Assembly (NCBI GenBank): GCA_003116995.1
Contig: BDSL01000009.1
Location: 1,714,501-1,778,500 of the forward strand
Source: Yamagishiella unicocca
Lineage: Eukaryota > Chlorophyta > Chlorophyceae > Chlamydomonadales > Volvocaceae
Reading direction: 5' to 3'
DNA length: 64,000 nucleotides
The stretch's first letter is position 1. Every line of letters begins with the position of its first letter. Shown piece after piece: positions 12,825 through 23,973 of the stretch. The notes beneath the pieces were generated by a model. The model ran no database searches and was not told the origin of the DNA. It was given only the letters and a program-made list of their open reading frames with translations. A program made the position numbers and the translations under genes.

Positions 12825-13221
12825 GCCTGGCATGTTGTTAAGGGGGCGGGGCGGTGAGGGCATCAGTACACCCTATACGCTCGCGCCACCAGTACCAATC
12901 CACCTCATATCGCTAAGGCCCACGCCACATTATCGCTGTGGAACACGACCAGTTAGTGCAACTCGCCGGAGGCTGGTGCTCCTGCCACATCCCTAACTCA
13001 TATTTGTATCAATTTTTGAGATTGAAGCGCTCTCCGGAAACCGGTCTTCCGCTAGCTCCATGTCCAGCATGCCGCCATGCTTGGTGTACTTGAGTGTACT
13101 TGATGGTTGAGCCACCCGTAGGACGCACACGCTCCCGTCTCTGGCCTAAGCCCCAACACTTCATACTAGAGTTAGTCCTCCCTAACCACACCGATGGCTA
13201 TTGGCTGCCCGCACCATCGGG

Positions 13222-13339
13222 ATCGGCGGCAGGATTCGAACCTGCATCTCCTGTGCCGCACCTTGTGGGAGTTGAACATGGGATCTCCCAGGCCACAAGG
13301 ATTGGATTTTTCGGGCTCTCCCAATTGAGCTACACCGAT
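13222..13339 (-). other. tRNA-like sequence (SINE head or intron-containing pseudo-tRNA)
   Basis: On the minus strand both ends fold as a tRNA. There is a 7-bp acceptor stem (ATCGGTG with CGCCGAT, one wobble), a TA spacer, a D arm GCTC-AATTGGGA-GAGC, and a perfect T arm GCAGG-TTCGAAT-CCTGC. The middle 69 nt do not give a proper anticodon stem and contain their own 8-bp hairpin (CCTTGTGG with CCACAAGG). At 118 nt it is too long for a plain tRNA. I read it as a tRNA-derived SINE or an aberrant intron-bearing tRNA inserted in the retroelement. The A and B box regions are intact. Confidence 0.5.
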
Positions 13340-13345
13340 ACCTCG

Positions 13346-13690
13346 CCCTTACTGCCCTTCTCGACTCGGGTGCCAGCCACGACTTCATCGGTGCTCCCGT
13401 CGTCCACCGCCTGGGTCTGCCCATCCGGCCGTGCCCCTGGTCGCACGTTCACCTCGCTGACGGCGGTAAGCAGGCTATCTTGGGCCAGGTTACGCTTCGC
13501 CTTTCTGTGGGCTCCCTTCGCCTTACTGTCGCCCCGTACGTTCTTGCCGAGCTGACTGATGCCGCCTCGTACATCTTGGGTTCTGCCACTTTGCAAAAGC
13601 ACTTTGCTGTTATGGACTATGATGCGCGTTCGTTGTTACTTCGCTCTTCCCGTGGGTCGTCTTGTCGGGTGTCTTGGCTCGCTTCGCCGG
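13346..13690 (+). pseudogene. Retroelement aspartic protease region
   Basis: The frame contains ALLDSGASHDFIGAPVVHRLG, the DSGAS active-site motif of retropepsin-type proteases followed by the usual flexible region. Further on, LRLTVAPYVLAEL and ILGSATLQKHF fit the later strands, including the ILG motif of the domain. It begins within a few bases of the tRNA-like insert, so its upstream part is displaced. The frame runs on to about 13845 and then loses register with the reverse transcriptase frame. Confidence 0.7.
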
Positions 13691-13829
13691 CTCAGGGGGG
13701 CCCACCCGCTGCGGATGCTGCGCCGTGCGTGAATTTCGCCGCTGCCCCCGTTGCTTCGGGCTCTGCTGCGCGCCCCACTGTCACGAGTTGCGGTCGCAAG
13801 GAGGCTATGCGATGGCTCCGTAAGGGTGC

Positions 13830-14475
13830 TCACGCGCTGTCCGTCCTACTGTCCATCTTAACGCTGCTGGTGTGCCAGCTGAGACACAGGATCCAGCTGT
13901 CACGTCGCTCCTTAGCGAGTACGCAGACGTTTTCCGTGAGAATCCCGGGCTCCCTCCGGTCCGACCCGTGGACCACACCATCCCTTTGACTCCAAGCGCT
14001 CAGCCCGTTTCGCGTCCAATGTATCGTTTAGGCCCCTTGGAGTACGACGAGGCTAAACGGGAAGTGACTGACTTGCTTGCCAAAGGTATGATTCGTCCCA
14101 GTACGTCCCCTTACTCTGCCCCGATTATGTTCGTGAGTAAGAAGGACGGTAGTCTGCGTATGTGCATTGACTACCGCGGCATGAACGCGGTGACTGTGAA
14201 GAATCGCTACCCTTTGCCTCGCGTCGACGACTTGCTTTACAAACTGAGCGGGTCGGCTTACTTTAGGTCCATTGATCTGCAGCAGGGCTACAACGATAAC
14301 CAGATTCGCATCGCTGACTCCGGCATCACTGCCACGGCCTTTCGCACGCCCTTTGGTCACTTTGAGTACACCGTGTTGAGTTTTGGCTTGGTTAACGCCC
14401 CTGCCACCTTCCAAGCTTGCATGGACCGTATTCTCAGACCGTGCATCGATAAGTTTCCCGTGTGCTACCTGCATG
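13830..14475 (+). pseudogene. Ty3/gypsy reverse transcriptase, truncated
   Basis: The frame reads VDHTIPLTPSAQPVSRPMYR, then KKDGSLRMCIDYRGMN and RYPLPRVDDLL, then SIDLQQGYNDNQI and FGLVNAPATFQ. These are blocks of a Ty3/gypsy reverse transcriptase in correct order. The last block should contain YxDD but reads YLHD, and similarity ends two residues later at about 14475. The fingers and most of the palm are present; thumb, RNase H and integrase are missing. It is in a different frame from the protease. Loss of the second catalytic aspartate region and the abrupt end make it non-functional. Confidence 0.88.
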
Positions 14476-15796
14476 ACGTTCAGCGAATCGGTTTCAACAA
14501 TATAAGTATATAACGTAGCGGTTCATGAGCCTCTTGGCTCGTCTGAACCACACAAGCCTCAGCTTGTAACAAAATACAACATATAACGTATTTAAGTCAC
14601 TTGATGATACCCGGTTACGAATCGGGTGTTTGGTGCCGTGGACTGGCAAAAGCGGGTCGCAGGCACAGGTAATAAGTAGCGTTGCTTGCTTCTAGGCACG
14701 ATTCGCGTCTTCCGAACAGTTTAAGTTCCTCAAAAAAAGAGTTTAACGGGTGCAGCGAAATTGCGAGGCGGAGCATGAGCTCACACGTTTACTTCATGTT
14801 GGTTCCGTTAATTTGGCGGGATATCGTACTCTTAGTCGACCAATTCCTCGCCCATCGTGGTGACTCATCGTTATCCATTCAGCTCTTACAAGGTGTACGA
14901 GCCGCTGTTTCTGACGGATCACGAATCTCGTTGAGGTACATCTTCTGGGCAACATGCCTCGATTGTGTTTCGCCATACTGCCGTGCAAGGCCCAGCCGTT
15001 CCGGGCCACCACACGGGCGGCAAAATGCTGGATGATAACGTTTCCCGTCGTTTTTCCACAACCTAAAAAGCAAACCGGAAGGATGCTTGCGGCGTGGTGT
15101 ACCCAGTAAGACATGGGCTGCGCAGGGCTGCGTCCTGCGCGTTTACCACCTCCCGCATTAACCTGTCACTGCTACTGAACCACAAGGCAGCTAAAGTATT
15201 AGAAGCTTGCGCCAATGATGACATTCAGCATATCGTTCCCACTTTACAGTACCGGGTCCGCACATGATCGAATGAGGGTTTGTCCGGGTCGCTTCGCTGC
15301 TGATATCACTGATATCTTGCCTCACCTTCCGCGCTTTTGCGGCGCTGGGTCTCGGCCCCCCGGGGCGTTGGGGGGTCCCCGCCATCCACCCTTTTTGGGC
15401 ATCCTCCGGGGGGGAGGACGGTGTTGCACGGTCGCCCAGGGGCTGCAGGTCTGCCCGCTGCCGTTTTGGCACGCTATCGCTATGGTTCCCTCTGTCGGCT
15501 GCCTGCTATTTCTGGGGCCTTTGGCCTTGTCGGTCCCGTGTTCTTTCGGTGCCTTGCCTCTGTCCTGGTTGGTTTCTTTGGGCTCTGTCGCCCCGTGCGT
15601 GGGTACTTCGCATTTCGTCGGTTAGTTGGTGGTTTTCGCCTTGCTGTCGGTCGGTGTTCGGCCCGTGCCTTGCCTCCAAGACCGGCAGCAGGCCGCAACC
15701 CCCCGAGCCCCAACCAGCAGTAACCCCATCATTGCACGTGGGGCTTTACCGTAATACAACGCCGTGACAATGTTCGGGCGGCGATGCTTTTCATCG
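14476..15796. other. Non-coding stretch with hairpin cluster
   Basis: No gene is supported. From 14517 to 14640 several short inverted repeats lie in a row: GGTTCATGAGCC with GGCTCGTCTGAACC, ACAAGC-CTCA-GCTTGT, and ACCCG with CGGGT. From about 15240 to 15720 the plus strand is open for long stretches with alanine/glycine/arginine bias, but shows no family motif. It may be TE-derived. The right end should contain the 3' UTR of the minus-strand transporter; TGTAA, the algal polyadenylation signal, occurs on the minus strand near 15244 and 14884. Confidence 0.45.
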
Positions 15797-18700
15797 TCAC
15801 GCAGCAATACTACGCCTACGAGCCTTCCCGCCAAGCAGCGGGGCCCTGTCCCCATGCACATCGGCCCCAGCCGCATCCTTGCTGCAAGCCTGCAGCTCAC
15901 CCTCCTTCCCGTCCGAGCTCCGCCTGCCATCGCCACTTCCCCTCCTGCACGCTATGTCAACAGTGGTGGTACCGTCACCCTGTCCTCCGACCCCACGGAC
16001 ACCCCCAGCAAGCCCTACCGGCGCCCCGGCGCGCATCCTCCGGCCCGCCCAGACTGCGCTGATCGCCGCCAGGGGAGTGCACCCTGCGTTGACTTCCAAC
16101 TCCGCCAGCGACTCCGGCTGCGGCGACCCGCGGGTCTCTGGCAGAAGCACACATAGCGAGGCGGCCCCCAGAGTCACGGCGCCCATCAGCCAGAAGGGCA
16201 GCTGCTGCAGACCTGGACGTGGAGATGGCAGACGCGGGGGGACATGTCGGTGGGTTGCACACCACCGGCGCTGGGCGGGATGTCATCTGGATCAAGCCCC
16301 AGGTAGAAGACGTGAGATCAGCGATGTGGCAGTAGAGTACAAATACCGCTTCATTCGCGTGTCCCGCACTCAACGAAATCGATGCACGGCATACCCTACC
16401 AAAGGCCATCACTCCGTGTCCGCATAACCCACTTGCCTCGCACCGCCGCGTCCGCACCCTCCACCCTTCTTTCCGTGCAGCCCCCCACCTGCATACCCAA
16501 CCGGAGGGTCCTGCTGCAGCCGTCACAGCCCCTGGTCCCGGCCCCGGACCCTGACGATGCACCCCGTCCGGCCCCCTCCCGGCCACCCCCACGTGCCTAC
16601 ACACCTGTGACGGAGCCCAGCAGGAACACGAAGGGCGCCGCCACCCCGCCCACCCTGGCTCCCTGGAATATTGCGCCGCTCAGCAGCGAGCGCACGGACG
16701 TGGGGAACAGCTCCGCGCAGTACACCACCAGCACCGACCAGGCACCCGAGCAGCCAAACTTGCCCAACATAGCCAGGAGGACCTGCGCCGAGGTTGGGGG
16801 CCCCCGGGCGGTTGGGGGGAGGGGTGGGGTGACCTTCCGGCTGAACGAAGTCAAGGCGAGGGCTGATGTGGCTAGATGGTTGTTGATGCGACATGAACGC
16901 AACCGGCCAAGTGGATGCTCCATCAGAGGGATCGACGCCCCTGGACCGCAACACTGCAAAGCCCTCGCTCCTGCGCCCTGCAGCCCTCCCCGCAGGCAGG
17001 CGAGCCGACCGACCTGCGCCACCGGTGCACCCGCCGCCAGCCCGCACGCGATGCAGGCCACTCCGCTGATGGCCATCCCCGCCAGCACGAGCGAGCAGCG
17101 CCCCACCCGGTCGATCAGCAGCCCGACCACGGCGGAGGAGGGCGCCTCGGCCACGGAGATGAGGAAGAAGCTGACGTACAGGCTGCCCGGAATGTACGAC
17201 AGTGCAAAGCCGACGCCATAGTACGACAGCACGAGCGTGCACATCGCGAAGGACACGATGCCGACGTAGCGGAGCACCAGCGGGTGGCGCGCGGCGTCCC
17301 GGAGTGTGGGCGCGCGGGAGGTCCAGTTGGTGGTTCTGGAGCCCAGCTTGGATCCGGAGGACAGGTCGCGAGTGCTCCCTGCTGTTGCCGATAATGATAC
17401 CGCTGCAGCTGCGGTCGCGTCTGCTCCTTCTGTTGGCGGCGCCAGCCGGTGTGATGCAGCGATCATCGGTGTCGCCGCCGCCGCCGCCGCGGATGAGTCC
17501 TTCGTCCCGCCGTCGCTCGTGCAACACGCGTTCAGGTCCGCAGCCGCCGCTGCTGCAGCTGGCGACAGCCGGGTGAGCGGCAGCGCTGGTGGCCCTGATG
17601 CGGCCGCGAGGTCGTCGTACAGGTGGCCCGGGCCGTCCCGCTCCAACGCCTCAGCAGCGTCCTCTTCCCCAGACAAGTCGCGAATACCACCCCCGCCGCG
17701 CACCACGTCATCGCACCCGGCTGTCGTCCCAGAGCCCGCCTTCAGGTCCCTCCCGCACCTTCCCTTGAGCTCGCCCCCATCACCTTCTCCGCCTCCCGCC
17801 GCCCGCACCACATCCACGCCGCCCGCCTTCACCCCAACCTCCGACGTCCCGCCTGTTGCTGTCCCCTTCGTTCCGTCGACCTCGGCAAGTGCCGCCGCCA
17901 GCTCCTCCCGCGACACCGGCCCCCGGCCGTTCATCCGCGCCACTCGGGCCAGCACCGCCGCGGCCGCGTCCCGCCTGCCCGCTGCCGCCAGCCAGCGGGG
18001 CGACTCGGGCACCAGCGGCGCCGTGGCCAGGAAGGCGGCACACAGCGCGGCACACAGCAGCGTCAGGGCGCGCCAGTCGGGCACTAGCGCAGCCAGGAGA
18101 GACAGCAGGCATTCTTAGGGGGAGCGGAGGAGAGCATGGAGGGATCGGGTTTGGTCGGGTCGGCTTCGGCTTTATGGATGTGGAGGGGGAAGAGAGCAAC
18201 GCAGGCAACGTAGGGAAGGGTAGCGAGGAAACCCGTGGACACGTTCGGCAGGATTTGAGCGGATGTCGGCAATGATGTGTGATGAGAGTCAGCGACGGCG
18301 ATGTAAGGGTTTTCAGAGGTGTTGGAGAGTCCCATTCAGCAGCAGCAGCAGCAGCATCGGGTTTGCCCCGAGCCGGTCCCCTGCCCCGGACCTCGCCTCA
18401 CCGCCGGCGATGAAGAACGACTGCGTGAGGATGCCCACCCGCCCGCGGTAGTCCGGGCCCACCAGCTCGGTGACCAACACCACCTGCGTGCGTGAGTGTG
18501 GGAATGTGCGTGTGGCGGGTGGGGGTAAGGGGCAGGACGGGGCGGAGGGCTGCAGGCAGATAGGAACTCGGGAGGGCACCCATGCTGCATGCAGGGGGGC
18601 GCGCGATAAGCATTCAACCGGCGAGGAACCGCAACGTAAGATGGCACGCCGCAGATCATGGCAATAGCTGCAACAAATAGGCCTACAAATACCGTAGTGG

Positions 18701-19969
18701 CACGTAGTGAGCCACCGCCCAACTCCGCCCGTCGAAGTCGGCCCCAGGCCCCAACGACCCCCCCCCCCCGCAGCAGCGCCATTGCTTACGTCCGCGATTG
18801 CCATGCCTTGGATTGCGGCCGCGCCCACCACACGGCAGAGCCCGTGCAACCAGAACGACGGCGCCAGGGATTCGGCGACCGTCGCGACGACCGCCAGTGC
18901 CGTACAGCCGTACATGCAGGTGCGCCGGCCGTGGCGGTCCGAAAGCGCCCCAAAGCCCATGCCTCCCACCGCCAGCCCGACGAAGTAGAGGCTGTCCAGG
19001 AGGCTGACGAGCCACTCGCGGCCGCACGTGAGGCCGTAGTACGACAGCAGTGACGTGGCGGGTCGCGTCCAGCGGACCGCGCCGGTGGGCAGGGCGCAAA
19101 AGGCGGCGCGCAGCGCTGTTGGATTTGTCGGTGGAGGCGGCGGTGGCGGCGGCGATTCTGTCGCGGCTTCTTTGATTGCTGTGTTGACGTTGCTGGTGTC
19201 GACGGCGCTGCTGCCGATGCTGCGACCGCTGCCGCCGGGTGATGCAACGGCGGCCCGGATCGCGGCGCATGCGGCCGCTGTCGTACCAATGGTTTCGGAG
19301 GCGGTGGGGTGTTGTGTGGCGGCGCTGGTACTGTTGGCGGTGGTGGCGGCGACGCACTCCCAAGCCCCGGCGGTGATGGGGTCTTGGGCGGTGAACACCT
19401 GCGCGGGCCGCGAGGCAGGGGGTGAGGCCGTGGATGCGGTTGGTGCTGTCTCTGTTATTTCGCTTTCAAGGGTAGTCTCTGTGTGTAGGGCATTCAGTGG
19501 TTGAGGGCATCGTCGCCCAGGGACCGAGGACGAGTCGCGGTGGCGAGCTGTAACCGCTGGCGTTGCGTCACTAAACCCGGCGTGATGCATGGTCAGAGTG
19601 AAAGGTGTAACGTGCGGTCCTAAAATGTGCTCCTAAGGCTCTGCCTGAGCAAAAGCAGCGACCTATAAGGCGGTCGCACGCCGCCGCCCGGAGTCCAACC
19701 TTGCTCCAGCGGAATACTGCGGGCACCAAGCGTGCGTCGCTAGGGTTATCGCGTTTCCCGGACGTCTCGTCGCTTCGCTCCTGGCCCCTTGGTGGCGAGG
19801 ACAGCCCACTTCTCGAACACCGAAAAACCGGTCCCACCATGAGCATTAAAACAGAGGCCATCGCGATGTGGGACAGCGACGCTATCAGCAGGAACGTCAG
19901 CTGGCCACGCCCGAACGCCCCGACATGGACCTTGAGGATGTCATCGAAAGAATTCAATGCGCTCGCCAT
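15797..19969 (-). CDS. MFS transporter, organic cation/SLC22-like
   Basis: A plasma-membrane-type major facilitator, likely moving organic ions or solutes; the substrate is not predictable. Six exons on the minus strand chain with matching phases: 19969-19838, 19398-18790, 18483-18402, 18113-17014, 16782-16605, 16212-15797, giving 838 residues. Family marks: an N-terminal FDDILKVHVGAFGRGQ before the first membrane helix, a long loop between helices 1 and 2, then GALSDRHGRRTCMYG (loop 2-3 motif), LVPESPRWLA after helix 6, LIDRVGRCSLV (loop 8-9), AELFPTSVRS, and LLPETRGSPQPES after helix 12. Two low-complexity inserts are unusual: about 130 residues in the first loop and about 200 Ala/Gly/Ser-rich residues between helices 6 and 7. 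Start chosen at 19969 because the FDD motif lies only a few residues in. Confidence 0.85.
18334..18356. repeat. AGC trinucleotide microsatellite
   Basis: Six AGC repeats lie in the intron between exons 3 and 4 of the transporter. The run is intronic and so is not expected to reach the protein. Confidence 0.8.
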
Positions 19970-21637
19970 GGCGAACGATCGCGCGTGGTGCCACTACATT
20001 AGTTGATCGCGGGATGCGTGGGTTGGAAGGACGCGTATTCAACTTGGTGTATTTAAAGGAGGTGCGTGCATTTTAAATGCAGACTGGGACATTGCGTTTT
20101 TGGAACCTAACAACTTGAACTACAGAAACACCATTTTTCATGGCAGGGATTGTTCAGGCCCATCTAAAGGGGCGCATCCTTTTGCACTTGAGAGCAGGTT
20201 GAATTTTAGCCCGTAAAACCTGGCCCGGTTTAGGAGCACGGGATCAACCACCGGTAACATCTTCGTACATGCCGTCTACGGTGGCGTCCATGGTGGCAAA
20301 CTGGCACGGCCATTGTTCTTTGTGGGTGGATATCTACCAGCTTGATAGAACTCGCTTTGCACTGTCCACATGAGCTGATGGCGATTTGCCGATAGCGCCG
20401 TGGTCTCCAGATGCTGATCGAGACAATGTCCCCTGATTGCGACCTGTTGCGACCGAGTTGGGCCAGGCCTTGCCGTTGCTACGCACCACGTTGCAGATGG
20501 GGGCTGAAGATTGAGGCCCCGCTGTAGCTGTTTCACCTGCGCTACCTACCACTACCACCTGCCTGGGACCCATACAGCGCATCTGCCTCCTCCGGGTGTC
20601 CATGCCCATGGCCATGGCACCGCCATCAGTTCCGCGGTCCGAGCCGACACTCGGAGAGCCCCAGCCCCGTGCCAAGCACACCGACACCAGCGGAAGACCC
20701 GACGCTCGTACAGACGCCAGTAGGATGAATCATGGGATGAATTGACAACGTGACATGCCACGTCGAATTGCCGGCGTCACCGCCTCAGGAACGGACGTGT
20801 TCGTTCCTGCAACGTCCCAACCCATCATCAGCTCAACAGCAATGTCCCTCCACGTAGACCCGCCATCAATGTTTGCGCGGCCCATTGGACGGGGCTGAGC
20901 CGGGGTCACACGACCGCCTCGCAGCGGAGCGCCCAGGGAGAAACGCGCGGTCCGGCACATAGCGATAGGCCCTTTCGCGTTGACAGCATCGCGCTGACGC
21001 CCACCCCTAGCCACACCCTGCACGGTCGCCGTGGATGCTAACTAGCGACGTACAAACGGTCACGCTCCGCAACCACCGGGGTGGCTAGCCATGTACACGC
21101 GCTCAGCGCTAAGACGGTCTGCTTTGCCTCCTAGGAGACGAGCCATATGTTACACCGGACGAGGACGCCAGCCAAGCAAGCGGCATTTCCTTCAGGCAGC
21201 CGCCAATCACCGGCAGCCGCACAGCACCTCGGTGCACATACTGTACGCGGCCAGGGTTTCCCCAGGTGGGGTTGCCAACGCAGCTGACGCCAGCGCATGA
21301 TGGTGGGTCCACGACGGCCCGCGACGTGCCACAACTAACGCGGCAGCCCCCTCGCAGGGTCTTGCCCACGGATGGAGCTGCTGCCGCCGGCGGGCCCGCT
21401 CCAGGGAGCAAGCCCCTGTCCCGACCTTCCCTCGTGCCCTAGCCTGCTGGCATTCCTACTCCGGGTCATGTAGCCATGTACGCGTCTGTCCACGATGATC
21501 TCTAAAAGGCTCATGCGTCGAGCCGTATTTACCGTGGCATCTGGATGACGCCAGCAGCGCCCAATCAACCCGCAGGGAGCCATGTCAATCATGGCGTAAG
21601 GTACGGCATGATGCCCTCCGTCTATCCGCGGCCGCGG
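19970..21637. other. Intergenic region, nothing identified
   Basis: This lies between the start of the transporter and the stop of the minus-strand kinase. No frame shows recognisable protein features. The left part should hold the transporter promoter and 5' UTR; the right part should hold the kinase 3' UTR. I see no clear promoter box. Confidence 0.45.
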
Positions 21638-23973
21638 CTAGGCCTCCTTGCGTCGAAAGGGTACCGTACTGGGCACCATGAGGGTGGCGGCGCTGGCGGA
21701 TGCGGCCACCAACTCCGCGTTGGGCCGGTCGTTGCTGGCGATGCGCCGCCGGGACACCTGACAGCCGGTCGTTTTGGCGGGTCATGAGGGCAGGTGTCAG
21801 GTGGGGATTTGCAAGGGAGCTAGGGAGGTCGCCAGCAGCGGGGCGCGTGACTGGTGTCTGGGAACAGCTAGGGCATACACGTTCAAACGGCGGCATGCAG
21901 CAAAAGCACCAGGTGGGGTAGCGCGAGATTATGCTTTTGCGATTGCGGACGAAGGGGAGCAAGCAGTTCTGACTCCGTCCCTCGGAGCAGCGCGAAATTG
22001 TGCTTCTGCGACAGCGGACGAAGGGGAGCAAGCAGTTCTGACTCCGTCTCTCTGATTGCTCCGTGGCAGTTGCTCCACGCAAACCTCGCCTGCACCTGTC
22101 GCACCCACCGCCTCCGAACCCAGCTCCCCCCCCCTTCCCGGGCCTCCGAGCTGCAGTCCACGCCGTGGCACCACGCACCTCTGGCGCCAGTCCGATGGCC
22201 ACCTGCCGGGCAAAGACGCGCCCCATGGCCACGTCGATGGGGCAGTCCACGAACCACGCCTCATCGAACAGCTCGCGCAGCTGGCCCCAGGGGTCATCCT
22301 GCAGGAGGACGTAGTTGCCTGCAGGCGGCCACAGGGGTCAGGAGAGGGCACGGAGGGAGTGTGGTGAAGGACGGTAGGATTCACCCAGCGGTCGCAGCCG
22401 CAGCTTGCGTAGCTTGCTTGGGCGAAAGCAAAAGGAACGATGCTACATTCCCACCTCTGGCACTGGATCCGAAAGTACGAATCCGCTCGACGCACCGCGC
22501 CGCGCACCTGTCGCCCTCAGCCCTCAGCCCGCAACCCACCCCGTCGCTCTCCCACCTTCCACCAGCACCACGGCCGCCTCCGCGGGTATGATGATGTCGT
22601 CCTCCACCGGGTCCCCCACGCCGTGGTCGAACGACGGCACCCGCACCGCCGTGCCGCCGCCGCTGCCCCCTGGCCCTGCCGCCCGGGCGTACCGCACCCG
22701 CCGCACCGCCGCCACGAACTTGACGGCGTCGAAGGTCCAGGGCGCGCCGCGACGAGCGTGGGCCTCCTGCGAAGAGTACGTACCGCGCGACCCGCGGGAC
22801 GCAGCGACTGTCACGGTGTCTGCGGGCGCTTGAGTGCTGACCGCGCAGGCAGTACACGGGAACCGCACACGCCGCCATGGCCCCGCTACCAATCGTAGCC
22901 TCTCCGCCCCCGCCCACAACCACGTCACACCACGTCGGACTACGTGTTCCTTCCAGGTTCACGTACGCCCCGCGCCCGCCCCTCCTGACCTTGGGATCCG
23001 GCATGGAGTCCAGCTCCCAGCGGTAGAAGTGGAAGCCGTCCATGGGCAGCACCGCAGCGTACGGAGGCTGCCCCTGCCCCTGGCCCTGGCCCTGCTCCGA
23101 CCACAGCTCGTTGATGCGCGCCGCCACCGCCGCCGCCAGCGTCGACTTGCCGCTGCCCGGCACGCCCGCGACGCCCACGAGCAGCCCCCGGTAGCTGCTG
23201 GACCCAGCGCTGGGGCTGCTGGGGGAGGAGGCGGTGGAGGTAGAGGTGGAGGCCGGGAGGCCGGTGCGGTCTATGGCCCGCCTGGCGAGGGCGTCGATGA
23301 TGTCCTCGTACGCCTCGCCTGCAGTAGGGTCGGTTGTGTCGTCGTCGGGTCGGGTCGGGTCCGTTGGCGCGCTGCTGCAGAGAGAGGGCAAATCCAGGCT
23401 GGAGCTATTTGCTGCCGCCGGGTGCCTGCCCCGAAACCCTCCCATACCAGTGTGCGTGAGGACTCGTCGTCTACGGAATTGCGTGCGTAAGATAGCGCTG
23501 CTATCGCCGCCAACACGCCAATAGTTGCGGTTAGGGATGGTCCACCTTCGGTGTGCCACGCAAACGGAGACAGCGAGGGCAACGAGCACCCGGGGCACAT
23601 GGTCGCGAGCAACCCGCTCGCACAGTCGCAGCATGTCACTGTGATGGTGTGGTGGGGCTGGGGTGGGGCTGGGGTGGGGCTGGGGTGGGGCTGGGGTGAC
23701 ATCAGGGCTGCTGTCAGTGGCGTCCTCAAAGCTGGCGATGAGGCAGCAGTCACCCAGACGGGGGGAGCGGTGGTGCACTGGTGCTAGAGACGGACTGGCG
23801 GCGCAAGCGATGCTGGTGCTGCAGGTGACACCCAGTGCCGGGGAGCAGGAGGGCTCCACCACTTGCAGCAGTGAGTAAACCGGTTTAGGAAGAAAGGAAC
23901 ACGTGTGTGCGGGCCGCACATGATTCGTGCCGCTGCTTGGGTGCGACGCTGTGGCACGTATGGAGCGCCTCAC
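21638..23973 (-). CDS. P-loop kinase, uridine kinase/phosphoribulokinase-like (YFH7 type)
   Basis: Four minus-strand exons join in phase: 23973-22990, 22766-22556, 22318-22179, 21757-21638, giving at most 484 residues. Motifs in order: Walker A GVPGSGKST, LPMDGFHFYRWELD, then DPKEAHARRGAPWTFDAVKF across the first splice, PSFDHGVGDPVEDD, VVLVEGNYVLLQ across the second, FDEAWFVDCPIDVAM, and SNDRPNAELV near the end. This is the pattern of plant and fungal YFH7-like kinases of the uridine kinase/PRK superfamily. ATP binding is clear; the phosphate acceptor is unknown. The N-terminus is uncertain: the frame is open to an ATG at 23973, but an in-frame ATG at 23634 gives a basic-hydrophobic leader like an organelle-targeting peptide and leaves a minisatellite in the 5' UTR. 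Confidence 0.85.
21918..22055. repeat. 69-bp tandem duplication in last kinase intron
   Basis: Two adjacent 69-bp copies (21918-21986 and 21987-22055) share GCGGACGAAGGGGAGCAAGC and flanks, with about ten differences. They lie inside the last intron of the kinase gene (21758-22178). Confidence 0.85.
23645..23698. repeat. G-rich 11-bp minisatellite
   Basis: About four and a half copies of GGGGCTGGGGT lie at the 5' end of the kinase. On the coding strand they encode Pro/Ala/His repeats if the upstream ATG is used; otherwise they are in the 5' UTR. Confidence 0.85.

Larger units (their letters stand above)
11600..14475 (+). mobile_element. Decayed Ty3/gypsy-type LTR retrotransposon
   Basis: In order on the plus strand: an LTR/leader-like region with TTAC-rich low complexity (about 11760-11870), an initiator-Met-type primer binding site at 12134, a Dam-like methyltransferase domain, a retropepsin-type protease and a Ty3/gypsy reverse transcriptase that stops before its catalytic box is complete. 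RNase H, integrase and a matching 3' LTR are absent. The coding parts lie in different frames, so the copy is dead. A tRNA-like piece interrupts it just before the protease. The LTR ends are not defined; the element start is approximate. Confidence 0.8.

Noticed and set aside
14600..14625. CCCGGTTACGAATCGGG as a tRNA T arm
   Set aside because: The loop has an extra base and no acceptor, D or anticodon arm can be found around it.
15337..15723. 128-codon plus-strand frame as a gene
   Set aside because: No motif, strongly biased composition, and overlap with frames on both strands; more likely TE-derived or non-coding.
17306..18118. Long plus-strand frame of 270 codons opposite the transporter
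   Set aside because: It is the shadow of exon 4 of the minus-strand gene; its Ser/Pro/Ala composition mirrors the coding strand.
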